A DNA stretch of 64,000 bases from Streptomyces sp. CC228A (GCF_021390935.1 NZ_JAJPUI010000003.1:62001-126000), one strand, 5' to 3'. Positions 9,901 through 19,277 are shown, numbered from the stretch's first letter. The notes: a model not told the origin generated them from the letters alone. A program made the numbers and translations.

Positions 9901-12900
9901 GACAAGCCGCTCAGCGACCCCGACCCGGTGAAGAACACCACGAAGAACACCCCCGCGGTGTACGTGGGCACCGACGGCAAGCTGCGCGGCTGCCTGGCGA
10001 TGTCGCCGGGCTGCATGTCCACCATCACCTCCGCGGCCACCGTCACCGACGGCAAGTGGCACCAGGCGGTGCTGACCGGCCAGGCCAACAGCCAGACGCT
10101 GTACCTGGACGGCGCGGTCGTCGGCTCCCTGACGGGCACCATCAACGACTGGAACCAGCCCTACATCACCCTGGGCGCGGGCGTGAACCACGACGGCTGG
10201 CCCGCCATGGACCCCAACGACAAGCTCGGCCACTACACAGGCGACCTCGCCGAGGTCGCCATCTACTCCGAGCCGCTCACCCCGGCCGTGATCACCGCCC
10301 AGTACAAGGCCGCCAAGAACCCGGCCGGACTGCTGAACAAGGTCACCACGCCGGAGGGCAAGGTCCGCGCCTCGGTCGTCTACGGCACCACCGACGACCA
10401 GGTCCTGCAGGCCACCGACGGCGACGGCGGCACGTGGAAGCTCCACACGCCGACCATCACCGGCTCCTCCGAGGTGTACCGCTCGGCCGTCATGGGCTCC
10501 GCCCCGACCGGCTACTGGCGCCTGGACGACACCGGCGCCGCCCCGCAGGCCGCGAACCAGGTCAACACCGGCTTCGGCACCTACAACTCCGTCACCCAGG
10601 GCGTAGCCGGCCCCTTCGGCACCGGCGACGCCACCGCCGTCTCGTTCAACGGCACCTCCTCATACGCGGAGGTGCCCTTCACACCGTGGCACGGCTCGTC
10701 CGAGCGCGCGGTGGAGCTGTGGTTCAAGACGGGGTCGCCCGGTGTGATCCTGTCGGACCAGTCGCAGCCGCCGACCGGCACCACGCCGACCGGCTCGTGG
10801 AACCCGCTGCTGTACGTGGGAGCCGACGGCAAGCTGCACGGCCACTGGTGGAGCGTGTCGGGCTCCGGGAGCACCGCCTTCGGCTCGGCCAAGACGGTCA
10901 ACGACAACAAGTGGCACCACGCGGTCCTGTCGGCGTCCGGCACCAAGCAGACGCTGTACCTCGACGGCGTCAAGCAGGGCGAGTACAGCGGCGAGGCGAA
11001 GGACCAGGTCAACACCCGCACCTTCCTCGGCGCGGGCTTCGGCAAGTACTGGTACCAGTCGCCCGGTGACGTGAGCTTCTTCAACGGCTCCATCGCCGAG
11101 TTCGCCGCCTACGGCCACCCGCTGTCCGCCGAGGACGTGGAGGCGCACTGGAAGGCGTACAAGGCGTCCTCCGGTGTCGCACCGGTCAAGACGGTCAAGC
11201 TGACCGACCCCGGCAACAAGACGCTCACCTACATGTACGACGCGGAGATGGGCAACCGCCTGCTCGCCGCGATCGACACCAACGGCAAGCGCACCACGTA
11301 CGGCTACGACACCGGCGGCTTCCTGCACACGGTGACCGACGCCAACGGCAACCGCAGCATCAACGGCCACGACGTCCGCGGCAACACGGTCTCCACGACC
11401 ACCTGCCAGGACACCGCGGCCAACAAGTGCTCCACCGAGTACTACACGTACTACCCGGACGCCACCACGGCATTCCCGCCGATGGACCTGCGCAACGACC
11501 TGCTCCTCACCGAGCGTGACGGGCGCTCGTCCGGACCGACGGACAACCGGTACCTCACGTCGTACACGTACGACGCCTCCGGTCAGCTCACGTCGGTGAC
11601 GACGCCGCCGGTGGCCGGGCACCCGAACGGGCGCACGGCGACGACGACGTACACCACGGCCTCCACCCCCGCGGCGGAGGGCGGCACGGCGACGGCCCCG
11701 GCCGGACTGCTGGACACGGTGACGACGGCGGGCGGCAAGAAGACGAGGCACGTCTACTACGCCAACGGCGACCTCGCGGAGGTCGTCGACGCCAACGGCG
11801 CCAAGGTGACCTACACCTACGACAACCTGGGCCGCCAGGTGGCGAAGAAGGAGGTCTCCGACGCGACGCCGGACGGTCTGACGACGACGTACACGTACGA
11901 CAAGAACGACCAGATCGTCACGGAGACCGGTGAGAAGGTCACCAACCGGGTGACCGGCGCGGTGCACCAGGCCCGGACGACGACCGGCTACGACGCGGAC
12001 GGCAACATCCTGTCGCAGACGGTGTCCGACCTGAGCGGCGGCGACGCGGCGCGCACCACGTCGATGACGTACGACGCGTACAACCGCATGGCCTCGCGGA
12101 CGGACCCGGGCGGCGACACCACGTCATTCGAGTACGACGGCTACGGCAACAAGGTCAAGGAGACCGACCCCGACGGCTCGGTCATGACCTTCACGTACGA
12201 CGGGGAGAGCAGGCCGCTCACCACGAACCTGCTGGACTTCGTGGGCGACCCGAACAACCCCTCCTCCCCCACCACCCTGGTGACGGAATCGCGCGCGTAC
12301 GACCCGGCGGGCCGGCTCGCGTCGATCACCGACGCGATGGGCTGGGTCACGGAGTACACCTACACGGACGACGGCCTGTCGGCGTCGGTGGTCCGCAAGG
12401 ACCCGGCGAACGGCAAGTCCTTCACCGAGCAGGCGAACACCTACGACGCCGCCGGGAACCTGATCAAGCAGGTCACGAACGACGGTCAGACGACGCACAC
12501 CTTCACGGTGGACGCCTCCGACCGCGTGATCTCCTCGATCCTCGACCCGAACGGCCTGCGCCACACGACGACCGTGTCCTACGACCCGGACGACAACGTG
12601 GTGACGGAGTCCGAGTACGACCCGGCCACGGGTGACCGCAGCACGGTCGACCGGCTCTACGACAACCTGGGCAACATCACCGGCACCACCGTCCACGACG
12701 GCACGGTCGCCCCGGTGGCCCGCTACAAGCTGGACGAGACCACCGGCTACTCGGTCGGCGACTCCTCCGGCGCGAACCACACGGGCACCCACGGCACCGG
12801 ATTCCACTGGAACACCGACCGCGGCGGCAGCGCCGCCTTCGACGGCACCGCCGAGGCGTACGCGCAGACGGACGGGCCGGTGGTCAACACCAACGGCAGC

Positions 12901-15900
12901 TTCACCGTCTCCACCTGGGCGAAGATCTCCGACAAGACCATCGACCACGGCCTGGTCTCGCAGAACAGCGAGAACGTCTACGGCTTCGTCCTGTACTACT
13001 CCCGGGGCTCCGGCTGGACGTTCCTGCGACGGGTCGCGGACAGCACGAGCGCCTCGTACGTGAAGGCGTCCTCCGGCACGGCCGCGGTCACCGCGAACAC
13101 CTGGGCGCACCTGACGGGTGTCTACGACGCCGAAGCGGCCATGCTCCGCCTCTACGTCAACGGCACCCTCGCGCAGGAGACGCCGTTCACCACCCCGTGG
13201 GAGTCCACCGGCCCGCTGCAGCTCGGCCGCTGGCAGATCGGCACCGGCTACGACGGCGAGTTCACCGGCGGCCTCGACGATGTCCAGGTCTACAGCGAGG
13301 CACTGACCGCAGCACAGGTCTCGGCGGTCAAGGGCGGCACCCTGCCGGCCTCAGGCAGCTCGGTCCGCTCCACCACATGGAAGCTGGACCAGCGCGGCCT
13401 GCCCGTGTCGATGACGGACCCGAACGGACAGACCACCGACTACGGCTACGACGAGGGAGGCCAGCAGTCCACGGTCACCGAGCCCGCCGTCCAGGCGGAG
13501 CAGGAGGGCGGGGCCCCGGTCACCGTCCGCCCGGTCACGATGATGGGCTACAACACCTTCGGTGAGCAGACCGAGGTCTCGGACCCCCTGGGCAACGTGA
13601 CAGTCGTCGCGTACGACGCCGAGGGCCAGGAGTCCTCGGTGACGATGCCGAACTACACCCCGCCGGGTTCCACGACCCCGATCACGGCCACGGCCTGGAC
13701 GGAGTACAACAGCCTGGGCCAGGTCACGGCCGAGGTGGACCCGATGGGCAACCGCACCACGTACACCTACACGCAGCTGGGAGCCGTGGCCTCGGTCACC
13801 GAGCCGGGCGGCGGTACGACGCAGTACACGTACTCCCGCAGCGGTGACCAGCTCTCGGCGACCCGCCCGAACGGTGCACGGCAGGAGATGACCTGGGACT
13901 ACCTGGGCCGTCAGCTGACCGACACCACGATCGTGCGCCAGCCGACGCAGCGCGCCTACACGGCGATCAACGAGTACGACGCCCCGGGCGGCGAACTGTC
14001 CCGGACCGTGAGCCCGACCGGGATCTCGGAGTCGTACAAGTACGACGTGCTGGGTGAGATGACCGAGCTGACCGACTCGGCCGGCCAGGTGACGAAGTTC
14101 GTCTACAACATGGACGGCGAGGTCACCAAGACCATCGAGCCGGACGGCACCAGCACCACGGTGGAGTACGACGGCTTCGGCCTGCCGGTGTCCACCAGCG
14201 ACCTGGCGGCCGACGGCACGGTCATCCGCACCGCGCGGGCCACGTTCGACCGTGCGGGCAACCCGATCGCGTCGACGGACTACCGGGGCCACACCACCAC
14301 CTTCACGCTGGACCCGACGGGTCTGGTGACGAAGGCGGTGCAGCCCGTCTCGGCCGGCGAGTCGATCACCACGACCTTCGGCTACGACGCGGCGGGCAAC
14401 CGCACGCGTTTCACCGACGGCCGCGGCAACAAGTTCCTGACCACCTACAACAGCTGGGGGATGCCGGAGAAACTCATCGAGCCCTCCACTCCGTCCCACC
14501 CGGACCTCGCCGACCGCACCTTCACCACGGTGTACGACGCGAACGGCCGCGTGGCGGAGCAGCGCGCCCCCGGCAACGTGACCGTGTCCCATGTCTACGA
14601 TGCCAAGAGCCGCCTGGTCCGCCAGACCGGCACCGGCGCCGAGGTGGAGACGGTCGACCACACCTACACGTACGACTCCGACGACCGCCTGGTCGCGGCA
14701 GCCGGTGTGGGTGACACCACCAACACCTTCAGCTACGACGACCGCGGTCTGCTGCTGTCGACGTCCGGCCCGTCGGGTGCGGCCTCCTTCGCCTACAACG
14801 GCGACGGCGCGCTGACGTCCCGCACGGACGCCTCCGGCACGTCGACCTTCGGGTACGACTCGGCCGGCCGGCTGAAGACGGTCAACGACGGTGCCACCGG
14901 CGCGTCGATGACCTACGGCTACGACGTCAACAGCAACGTCACGTCGATCGACTACGGCGCGGGCAAGGCCAAGCGCAGCTTCGGCTACGACGCCTTGAAG
15001 CGCCTGACGAGCGACAAGCTGACCGCCCCATCGGGCACGGTGCTCTCGCAGATCACCTACGCCTTCGACGCGAACGGCAACGAGACGTCGAAGACGACCG
15101 CGGGGGTGATCGGCGCGTCCACGAACACGTACACGTACGACTGGGCGAACCGCATCACGTCCTGGAACAACGGAACCACCACGGAGGTCTACGGCTACGA
15201 CGCGTCCGGCAACCGCACCCGCGTCGGCGGCGACACCTACACCTACGACGCCCGCAACCGCCTCACCTCGGACGGGCACAACACCTACGGCTACACCGCC
15301 CGCGGCACGATGAGCTCCATCGTGGACGAGAGCGGCACCACCACGGTGGTCAAGGCCGACGCCTTCAACCGCGTGATCAACGAAGGCGACCGCACCTACC
15401 AGTACGACGGCTTCGACCGTGTCCTGTCGGCGAGCGTCGCCGGCGGCAGCGGACCCCTGTACGACTTCAAGTACAGCGGCATGGGCAACGACGTGGCGTC
15501 CGACGGCAGCGCGGTCTACAGCCGCAACGCCGACGGCAGCCTGATCGGCGTGAAGACCCCGACGTCGTCGGCGCTGTACATGACGGACCTGCACACCGAC
15601 GTGGTGGCGCAGTTCACCGACAGTGGCGAGACCCTCACCGGGTCCACGACGTACACGCCGTTCGGCAAGGTCACCCAGACCACCGGCATGGTGGGCAACC
15701 TCGGCTACCAGTCCGGCTGGACCGACCCGCAGACCGCCAAGGTCAACATGGCCGCGCGCTGGTACTCGCCCGAGACCGGCCAGTTCAACAGCCGCGACAC
15801 GGCGAACCTGAGCCCGCTGCCGAGCTCCGTCACGGCGAACCGGTACGCCTACGCGGACCAGAACCCGATGACGATGACCGACCCGACCGGCCACTGGTCG

Positions 15901-17664
15901 ATCGGCGGCTTCTTCAAGAAGGTCACCAAGAAGGTCAAGAAGGTCGCCAAGTCGGCCTACAAGAAGACCAAGAAGGTGGTCAAGAAGGCCGCCAAGGTCG
16001 TCAAGAAGGCGGCCAAGAAGGTCAAGAGGGTCGTCAAGAAGGTCGTCAAGCGGGCGAAGCGGGCCGTTCGGAAGACGGTGCGCTATGTCAAGGACAGCGT
16101 CAAGAAGGTAAAGAGATACGTCAAACGGACCTATAAGCGCGTCAAGAAGTACGCTCACAAGGTCGTCAAGAAGGTAAAGAAGGCCGTCAGAAAGGTGGCC
16201 AAGGCCGCCAAGAGCGTCGCCAAGAAGGTGGTCAAGGCAGCCAAAAAGGTCGGCAGAGCCGTCAAGAAGGCAGCCAAGGCAACCGCCAACTTCGTCAAGA
16301 AACACGCCGGAACCATCGCCTCAGTGGCGGTGGGTGTGGCGGTGTTCGCCGGCTGTACCGCGTTGACAGCAGGTGTCGGAGCCATCGGCTGCGCCGCCCT
16401 GGCAGGCGCGGCCGCCAACGGCGTCGGCTACATGATGAGCGACGGACCCAAGTCCGTCGGCGGATTCCTGGGAGCCGTGGGCGTCGGTGCGCTGACGGGC
16501 GCGCTCGGTGGCGCGGCCGGCGGTGCGGTCTCCGGTGCGGTGGGCCGCCTGCTCGCCAACACCGGCGGCAGGGTCGCCCAGGGCGCGGCCATGGGCGCGG
16601 CCGGCGGCGCCGCCGAAGGCGCGGTCGGCTACGGCGTGACCTGCGCGGCCAGCGAGGAAGGCTGCAGCGCCAAGGGCGCGGCGACGGCCACAGCCGTGGG
16701 GGCCGTCAGTGGCGGCATCTTCGGAGCCGCAGGCAGCAAGTTCGGCCCGAAGTCCAAGCCGCAACCAGGAAACAACTCCTCCCCTTCGACGAGCCAAGGT
16801 CGTGCATCCTGCCCGACGCCACACAGTTTCACCGGCCTGACCGGCGTTCTGATGGCCAACGGCTCGACCAAGCCGATCTCTGAGGTCAAGGCCGGGGACT
16901 ATATCCTCGCAGCCGAGCCAGGCAAGAAGGAGAAGGAGAAGCGCAGGGTCAAGGAGGTGATCGTCACCACTACGGACCGCAACTACGTCGATATCGTCGT
17001 CGCTACGAAGTCCGGCCCCAAGACGATCCAGACCACGAAGCACCACCAGTTCTACGAGGCCACCGCCAATGCCTGGACTCAGGCGGCCAACCTCAAGAGC
17101 GGCCACAAGCTCCAGACGGCAGGCGGCGAGTCGACCTCGATCATTGAGGTCACGTCGTACACAGCTGAACGCATCACATACGACCTGAGCGTCGACGGTT
17201 TGCACACGTACCACGTGGCAGCCGGGGACGACACCAACGTCCTGGTCCACAATTGCACCACGGGCGGCGCCCGCTTCACGGTCGACAGCCAGGGAGTGGT
17301 CACTGACGCCCAGACCGCGATGCCGACGGTGCGCTACAACCGCCAGCGAGACTACGGCGGAGCCCAGACGGACACGCCGGCAGGTCGTGCCGCCCGCGCT
17401 GCGGCAGAAGGACAGCCGTGTCCCGAATGCGGCAACATCATGCAGTCAGGGACCCCCACTCGGCCCGTCCCCGAACACGATCCGCCGCTCGTACTCCACT
17501 ATTATTTCCATGGTGGATGGCAGATGACCGATGCGCAGCGACGCGCGCATGCGCAGGTCGGAATCAACGGCGCAGCGTGCTGGGCTTGCCAGAGAAGTCA
17601 GGGTGCCGTCATGGCGAGGGTCTCCCGAAAGATCGCCCAAGCCTTCGGCATGCGGCGACGCTGA
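6919..17664 (+). CDS. Secreted RHS/YD-repeat polymorphic toxin with Hint and HNH-like nuclease tip
   Basis: A 3581-residue protein. In order: a Sec-type signal peptide (residues 1-44); a linker; a DNRLRE-type domain at about 370-550; YD repeats from about 690; LamG-like domains at about 895-1130, 1185-1415 and 1930-2135; long YD-repeat blocks (GYDxxGN, TYDxxGRL) up to about 2900; the RHS core end (ARWYSPETGQFNSRD, near 2950); a lysine-rich segment at about 2997-3130; a hydrophobic and Gly/Ala-rich stretch; a Hint domain (about 3297-3446) ending VLVHNC; and a tip of about 135 residues. The tip has CPEC, EHDPPL and CWAC motifs, as in zinc-supported HNH/EndoVII nucleases. Hint self-cleavage probably frees the nuclease after delivery to a competing cell. 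The overlapping SUFU gene supplies immunity. The target has not been shown. Confidence 0.9.
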   Translation: MDNRWVRGSRLFPPGRTGRRRVRATAVTTLISLSLLLSTEQAMANGVSLPPLSMPKMSLSGVWEWLNTKPLDTPDQEGGTARGKSHKASADDTSAEGGVGRKPGKGKGELDPFERPVDEVEKATTGKAPGNADSFDPKTSRRDAKKSTETSDFFVNADGSTTVKHYTGPANFKAEDGTWKPIDTRLVEESDGRLSQRANSLDVEFAGDAADQQLASVDFGDGRSLAYSLRGTAKAEPTVDEQRIVTYPAVLPDTDLRLVPLAEGFKELLVLHSPDAPNSWLFPLELKGLTPRLTDAGDVEFTDGDGKVAARIPHAFMEDSKIDPRSGDATRSQAVSYELVEEDGKPALRMTADEKWLKDPERVYPVTVDPTVTASNTTYVQSNYSADRSTENTLKVGSYDAGTNKANSFLQFSSLSTTLKGQRVTSAKLNVYASWSSTCSATVFYAHPVTQSWSPSTTTTYPGPSRGAAIGSAKVNPGSSCTNTSGSTSVGVKMPVTLDTGWFDWVATGGANYGLALTAPTNDNLHWKKFHSDNSTTSTWRPALELTYTANTKPQVTAQYPPVNFQANTLQPELLVYAYDSDKWPSALSYTFEVYDADSSSTTPVATSGALTRGAWKIPSGKLKWSKNYAWYVAVSDGYAEVVHSSRFTTAVPQPPITSGLAQNTDGHEFDPSDGNYTTEDTDAEVSVVGPSLEIDRSYNSLDPRIDNAFGAGWSTVVDMKAAEFKDPSGAVTHVEITYPGGEQVAFGRNSDGTFVPPLGRYARLQAVTGGYTLTDKDFTEYRFTQAVSGKAGTYAISAIKDYAGRTETFTYTSGKLTKITNVVSKRSLTLTWSTPAGATAAHVATVTTDPATAGDAATAQTWTYGYAGDQLTKVCTPADPLKCTTYGYTTGNHYRTTVLDADPFAYWRLGEAAGATAAKDSVDINQGKYNGLYRDVTLGAAGPLAGSTQKAAAFNGTSSYVEMPSAPGATPSYMSVSLWFKTTDAGGVLFYYGDKPLSDPDPVKNTTKNTPAVYVGTDGKLRGCLAMSPGCMSTITSAATVTDGKWHQAVLTGQANSQTLYLDGAVVGSLTGTINDWNQPYITLGAGVNHDGWPAMDPNDKLGHYTGDLAEVAIYSEPLTPAVITAQYKAAKNPAGLLNKVTTPEGKVRASVVYGTTDDQVLQATDGDGGTWKLHTPTITGSSEVYRSAVMGSAPTGYWRLDDTGAAPQAANQVNTGFGTYNSVTQGVAGPFGTGDATAVSFNGTSSYAEVPFTPWHGSSERAVELWFKTGSPGVILSDQSQPPTGTTPTGSWNPLLYVGADGKLHGHWWSVSGSGSTAFGSAKTVNDNKWHHAVLSASGTKQTLYLDGVKQGEYSGEAKDQVNTRTFLGAGFGKYWYQSPGDVSFFNGSIAEFAAYGHPLSAEDVEAHWKAYKASSGVAPVKTVKLTDPGNKTLTYMYDAEMGNRLLAAIDTNGKRTTYGYDTGGFLHTVTDANGNRSINGHDVRGNTVSTTTCQDTAANKCSTEYYTYYPDATTAFPPMDLRNDLLLTERDGRSSGPTDNRYLTSYTYDASGQLTSVTTPPVAGHPNGRTATTTYTTASTPAAEGGTATAPAGLLDTVTTAGGKKTRHVYYANGDLAEVVDANGAKVTYTYDNLGRQVAKKEVSDATPDGLTTTYTYDKNDQIVTETGEKVTNRVTGAVHQARTTTGYDADGNILSQTVSDLSGGDAARTTSMTYDAYNRMASRTDPGGDTTSFEYDGYGNKVKETDPDGSVMTFTYDGESRPLTTNLLDFVGDPNNPSSPTTLVTESRAYDPAGRLASITDAMGWVTEYTYTDDGLSASVVRKDPANGKSFTEQANTYDAAGNLIKQVTNDGQTTHTFTVDASDRVISSILDPNGLRHTTTVSYDPDDNVVTESEYDPATGDRSTVDRLYDNLGNITGTTVHDGTVAPVARYKLDETTGYSVGDSSGANHTGTHGTGFHWNTDRGGSAAFDGTAEAYAQTDGPVVNTNGSFTVSTWAKISDKTIDHGLVSQNSENVYGFVLYYSRGSGWTFLRRVADSTSASYVKASSGTAAVTANTWAHLTGVYDAEAAMLRLYVNGTLAQETPFTTPWESTGPLQLGRWQIGTGYDGEFTGGLDDVQVYSEALTAAQVSAVKGGTLPASGSSVRSTTWKLDQRGLPVSMTDPNGQTTDYGYDEGGQQSTVTEPAVQAEQEGGAPVTVRPVTMMGYNTFGEQTEVSDPLGNVTVVAYDAEGQESSVTMPNYTPPGSTTPITATAWTEYNSLGQVTAEVDPMGNRTTYTYTQLGAVASVTEPGGGTTQYTYSRSGDQLSATRPNGARQEMTWDYLGRQLTDTTIVRQPTQRAYTAINEYDAPGGELSRTVSPTGISESYKYDVLGEMTELTDSAGQVTKFVYNMDGEVTKTIEPDGTSTTVEYDGFGLPVSTSDLAADGTVIRTARATFDRAGNPIASTDYRGHTTTFTLDPTGLVTKAVQPVSAGESITTTFGYDAAGNRTRFTDGRGNKFLTTYNSWGMPEKLIEPSTPSHPDLADRTFTTVYDANGRVAEQRAPGNVTVSHVYDAKSRLVRQTGTGAEVETVDHTYTYDSDDRLVAAAGVGDTTNTFSYDDRGLLLSTSGPSGAASFAYNGDGALTSRTDASGTSTFGYDSAGRLKTVNDGATGASMTYGYDVNSNVTSIDYGAGKAKRSFGYDALKRLTSDKLTAPSGTVLSQITYAFDANGNETSKTTAGVIGASTNTYTYDWANRITSWNNGTTTEVYGYDASGNRTRVGGDTYTYDARNRLTSDGHNTYGYTARGTMSSIVDESGTTTVVKADAFNRVINEGDRTYQYDGFDRVLSASVAGGSGPLYDFKYSGMGNDVASDGSAVYSRNADGSLIGVKTPTSSALYMTDLHTDVVAQFTDSGETLTGSTTYTPFGKVTQTTGMVGNLGYQSGWTDPQTAKVNMAARWYSPETGQFNSRDTANLSPLPSSVTANRYAYADQNPMTMTDPTGHWSIGGFFKKVTKKVKKVAKSAYKKTKKVVKKAAKVVKKAAKKVKRVVKKVVKRAKRAVRKTVRYVKDSVKKVKRYVKRTYKRVKKYAHKVVKKVKKAVRKVAKAAKSVAKKVVKAAKKVGRAVKKAAKATANFVKKHAGTIASVAVGVAVFAGCTALTAGVGAIGCAALAGAAANGVGYMMSDGPKSVGGFLGAVGVGALTGALGGAAGGAVSGAVGRLLANTGGRVAQGAAMGAAGGAAEGAVGYGVTCAASEEGCSAKGAATATAVGAVSGGIFGAAGSKFGPKSKPQPGNNSSPSTSQGRASCPTPHSFTGLTGVLMANGSTKPISEVKAGDYILAAEPGKKEKEKRRVKEVIVTTTDRNYVDIVVATKSGPKTIQTTKHHQFYEATANAWTQAANLKSGHKLQTAGGESTSIIEVTSYTAERITYDLSVDGLHTYHVAAGDDTNVLVHNCTTGGARFTVDSQGVVTDAQTAMPTVRYNRQRDYGGAQTDTPAGRAARAAAEGQPCPECGNIMQSGTPTRPVPEHDPPLVLHYYFHGGWQMTDAQRRAHAQVGINGAACWACQRSQGAVMARVSRKIAQAFGMRRR
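15901..16310 (+). repeat. Lysine-rich repetitive segment inside the toxin gene
   Basis: About 135 codons dominated by AAG and GTC encode alternating Lys/Val/Ala (units like KKVKKVVKKA), followed at once by a hydrophobic stretch rich in Ala, Gly and Val. The reading frame is kept throughout. Lysine repeating every three to four residues predicts a long basic amphipathic helix. It sits between the RHS shell end and the Hint domain, where it could bind DNA, anionic envelope polymer or membrane. Confidence 0.8.
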
Positions 17665-18230
17665 TGGAAGGTTCGAAAGTGCAAAATGAATCACTAAGGC
17701 GACACCTGCACGATAGTTGGCCTGACCGCCAGCACGATGACATTCGGTGGACGCTCGGGCCGATCGAGGAAGTAATCCCCGACTTCAGTGTGCGGAGAGT
17801 CTCGTCCTTGGGACCTGGAGATTCGTACATCTACCTCACCGTGGGTGCGTTCAGCGTTGCCGACCCGATGCGCGAGTTCTTCATCATGTCCCCCGTGGAG
17901 TCTCCGCGGCATGTTGAGACGCTCGCCATGGTGGCCCATTTCCACAGCTTCCCCCAGCACCACCTGGGCCACGGATCTGTGATGGACATCGGGCGCCCTT
18001 GGATCGAGGGCTCAGAGCACCAGCACCTCCTCGTTTCATGGCCGTACGCCCTGGATCCGAGAGCCGCTACCTATGCATCCGGAAAGGAGGAGGTCACCTA
18101 TCTCTGGCTGGTCCCTATCTCCGCAGATGAGGCGGATTTCGCCCGACGCAAAGGAACTGAGGCGTTGGAGGATCGTCTGGAAGGATCTGGTGTCAACCTG
18201 GTCGATCCAGCACGCGTGTCCACCGTGTAG
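17664..18230 (+). CDS. SUFU-domain immunity protein
   Basis: A 188-residue cytosolic protein resembling the suppressor-of-fused (SUFU) family, with conserved features such as MSPVESPRHVETLAM and VTYLWLVPIS. Proteins of this family are known immunity proteins for polymorphic toxins. Its ATG overlaps the toxin stop (TGATG), so translation is coupled. An upstream in-frame start within the toxin gene is unlikely. Base composition is lower in GC than in neighbouring genes, as usual for exchangeable toxin-tip/immunity pairs. Confidence 0.85.
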   Translation: MEGSKVQNESLRRHLHDSWPDRQHDDIRWTLGPIEEVIPDFSVRRVSSLGPGDSYIYLTVGAFSVADPMREFFIMSPVESPRHVETLAMVAHFHSFPQHHLGHGSVMDIGRPWIEGSEHQHLLVSWPYALDPRAATYASGKEEVTYLWLVPISADEADFARRKGTEALEDRLEGSGVNLVDPARVSTV

Positions 18231-18282
18231 GCGGGCGCCCTCATAACGCCGACGCGTAGCTCACGCAGGTGAAACAGCAGCA

Positions 18283-18321
18283 CAAGTGTCCTGCCGAGGT
18301 TCAACCTCGGCAGGACACTTG
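18283..18321. terminator. Bidirectional terminator after the immunity gene
   Basis: A perfect 19-bp inverted repeat around a single central base (CAAGTGTCCTGCCGAGGTT and its complement) lies between the immunity gene and the convergent DHFR-like gene. It has no long T run, as is common in Streptomyces. Confidence 0.85.
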
Positions 18322-18351
18322 CATTGCGGTACGTTCGGCGCTGAAAAAGTC

Positions 18352-18966
18352 TCACCGCACCACCCCGTAACGCAGATGCGTGACATCAGGGGCGTCGACC
18401 ACCTGCGCGATCTCCAGGTGCACGGACGGGTCCACGCCGTCCAGGAGGCGGATGCCGGCGCCCAGCAGGACGGGGGCCACGTGGAGCTGGAGTTCGTCCA
18501 CCAGGCCCGCGTTCAGGGCCTCGCGGACCGTGTGGGCGCCGCCGCAGATCTGGACGTCCTTGTCGCCGGCCGAGCGGCTCGCCTGGGCCACAGCCGCCTC
18601 GACGCCCACCGTCACGTACGTGAAGACCGTCCCCCCGGCCCGGACCCACGGCTCCCGCGCGGTGGTCGTCAGGACGTACACCGGGGCCCGGAACGGCGGC
18701 GGGTCCGGCCAGGCCGCCTCGCCCTCGTCGAACATGCGGCGGCCCATGACGTACGCGCCCGTGCGGTCGAACGTCTCCGCCATCAGCAGCGCGGACCGGC
18801 TCTCCTCGCCGCCCTCCATGGCGTGCCGCTCCCGCCACGGCCGGATGCGGTACATCCACTCGTGGAGGCGGCTGCCGCCGTCGCCCAGCGGGTTCCCTGG
18901 GCGGGCGTGGGGGCCGGCGACGTAGCCGTCCAGGGACATGGCCAGGTTCGCGAAGACCTTGCTCAT
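18352..18966 (-). CDS. Dihydrofolate reductase/RibD C-terminal-like reductase
   Basis: A 204-residue protein of the RibD-C/DHFR-like fold. It shows MSLDGYVAGP at the N-terminus, YVMGRRMFDEGE in the middle and DVQICGGAHTVREALNAGLVDE near the NADPH-binding loop. Members are NAD(P)H-dependent reductases of unknown substrate. The ATG at 18966 (MSKVFANL) matches the family start; an ATG at 18975 would add three residues. It follows the YefM-like gene on the same strand but there is no sign of functional linkage. Confidence 0.85.
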   Translation of the reverse strand: MSKVFANLAMSLDGYVAGPHARPGNPLGDGGSRLHEWMYRIRPWRERHAMEGGEESRSALLMAETFDRTGAYVMGRRMFDEGEAAWPDPPPFRAPVYVLTTTAREPWVRAGGTVFTYVTVGVEAAVAQASRSAGDKDVQICGGAHTVREALNAGLVDELQLHVAPVLLGAGIRLLDGVDPSVHLEIAQVVDAPDVTHLRYGVVR

Positions 18967-19034
18967 GTTCCCCATGCTGGCGCCGCCGGGTGCAGCGCGC
19001 ACCCGGGTGCACCCCGGGACGCGGCAAGGCGCGG

Positions 19035-19277
19035 TCAGCCGCCGCCGGGGGCCGGCCCGTCACCCGCCCTGTCGCGGGCGACGGCCTCCGTGAGCCGCCG
19101 GGCGTTGGCGGGGGAACGCAGGAGGTGGACAGTCTCCTGCCAGGACGCGTAGTCCGCGGCGGACATCAGCACCGCATCGCCGCTCTCGGAGCTGATGCGC
19201 ACCGGCACGTGGTCGTCGTTGACCCGCTTGATCAGCCCGAGCAGGTCCCGCCGGGCGTCCGAGGCGCTCATCGCCAT
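19035..19277 (-). CDS. Phd/YefM-family antitoxin without a visible toxin
   Basis: An 80-residue protein beginning MAMSASDARRDLLGLI, with the Phd/YefM core (VRISSESGDAVLMSAADY, then an acidic C-terminal half that normally wraps the toxin). The ATG at 19277 is preceded by AAGGGAG. In classical pairs a YoeB or Doc toxin overlaps the 3' end, but here the next gene is the DHFR-like reductase and no small toxin frame is seen. It may act as an orphan repressor or on a toxin elsewhere. Confidence 0.85.
   Translation of the reverse strand: MAMSASDARRDLLGLIKRVNDDHVPVRISSESGDAVLMSAADYASWQETVHLLRSPANARRLTEAVARDRAGDGPAPGGG

Noticed and set aside
13351..16305. A 984-codon open frame on the minus strand of the toxin gene
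   Set aside because: It is antisense to YD repeats, where high GC removes stops. It lacks a ribosome site and any known domain.
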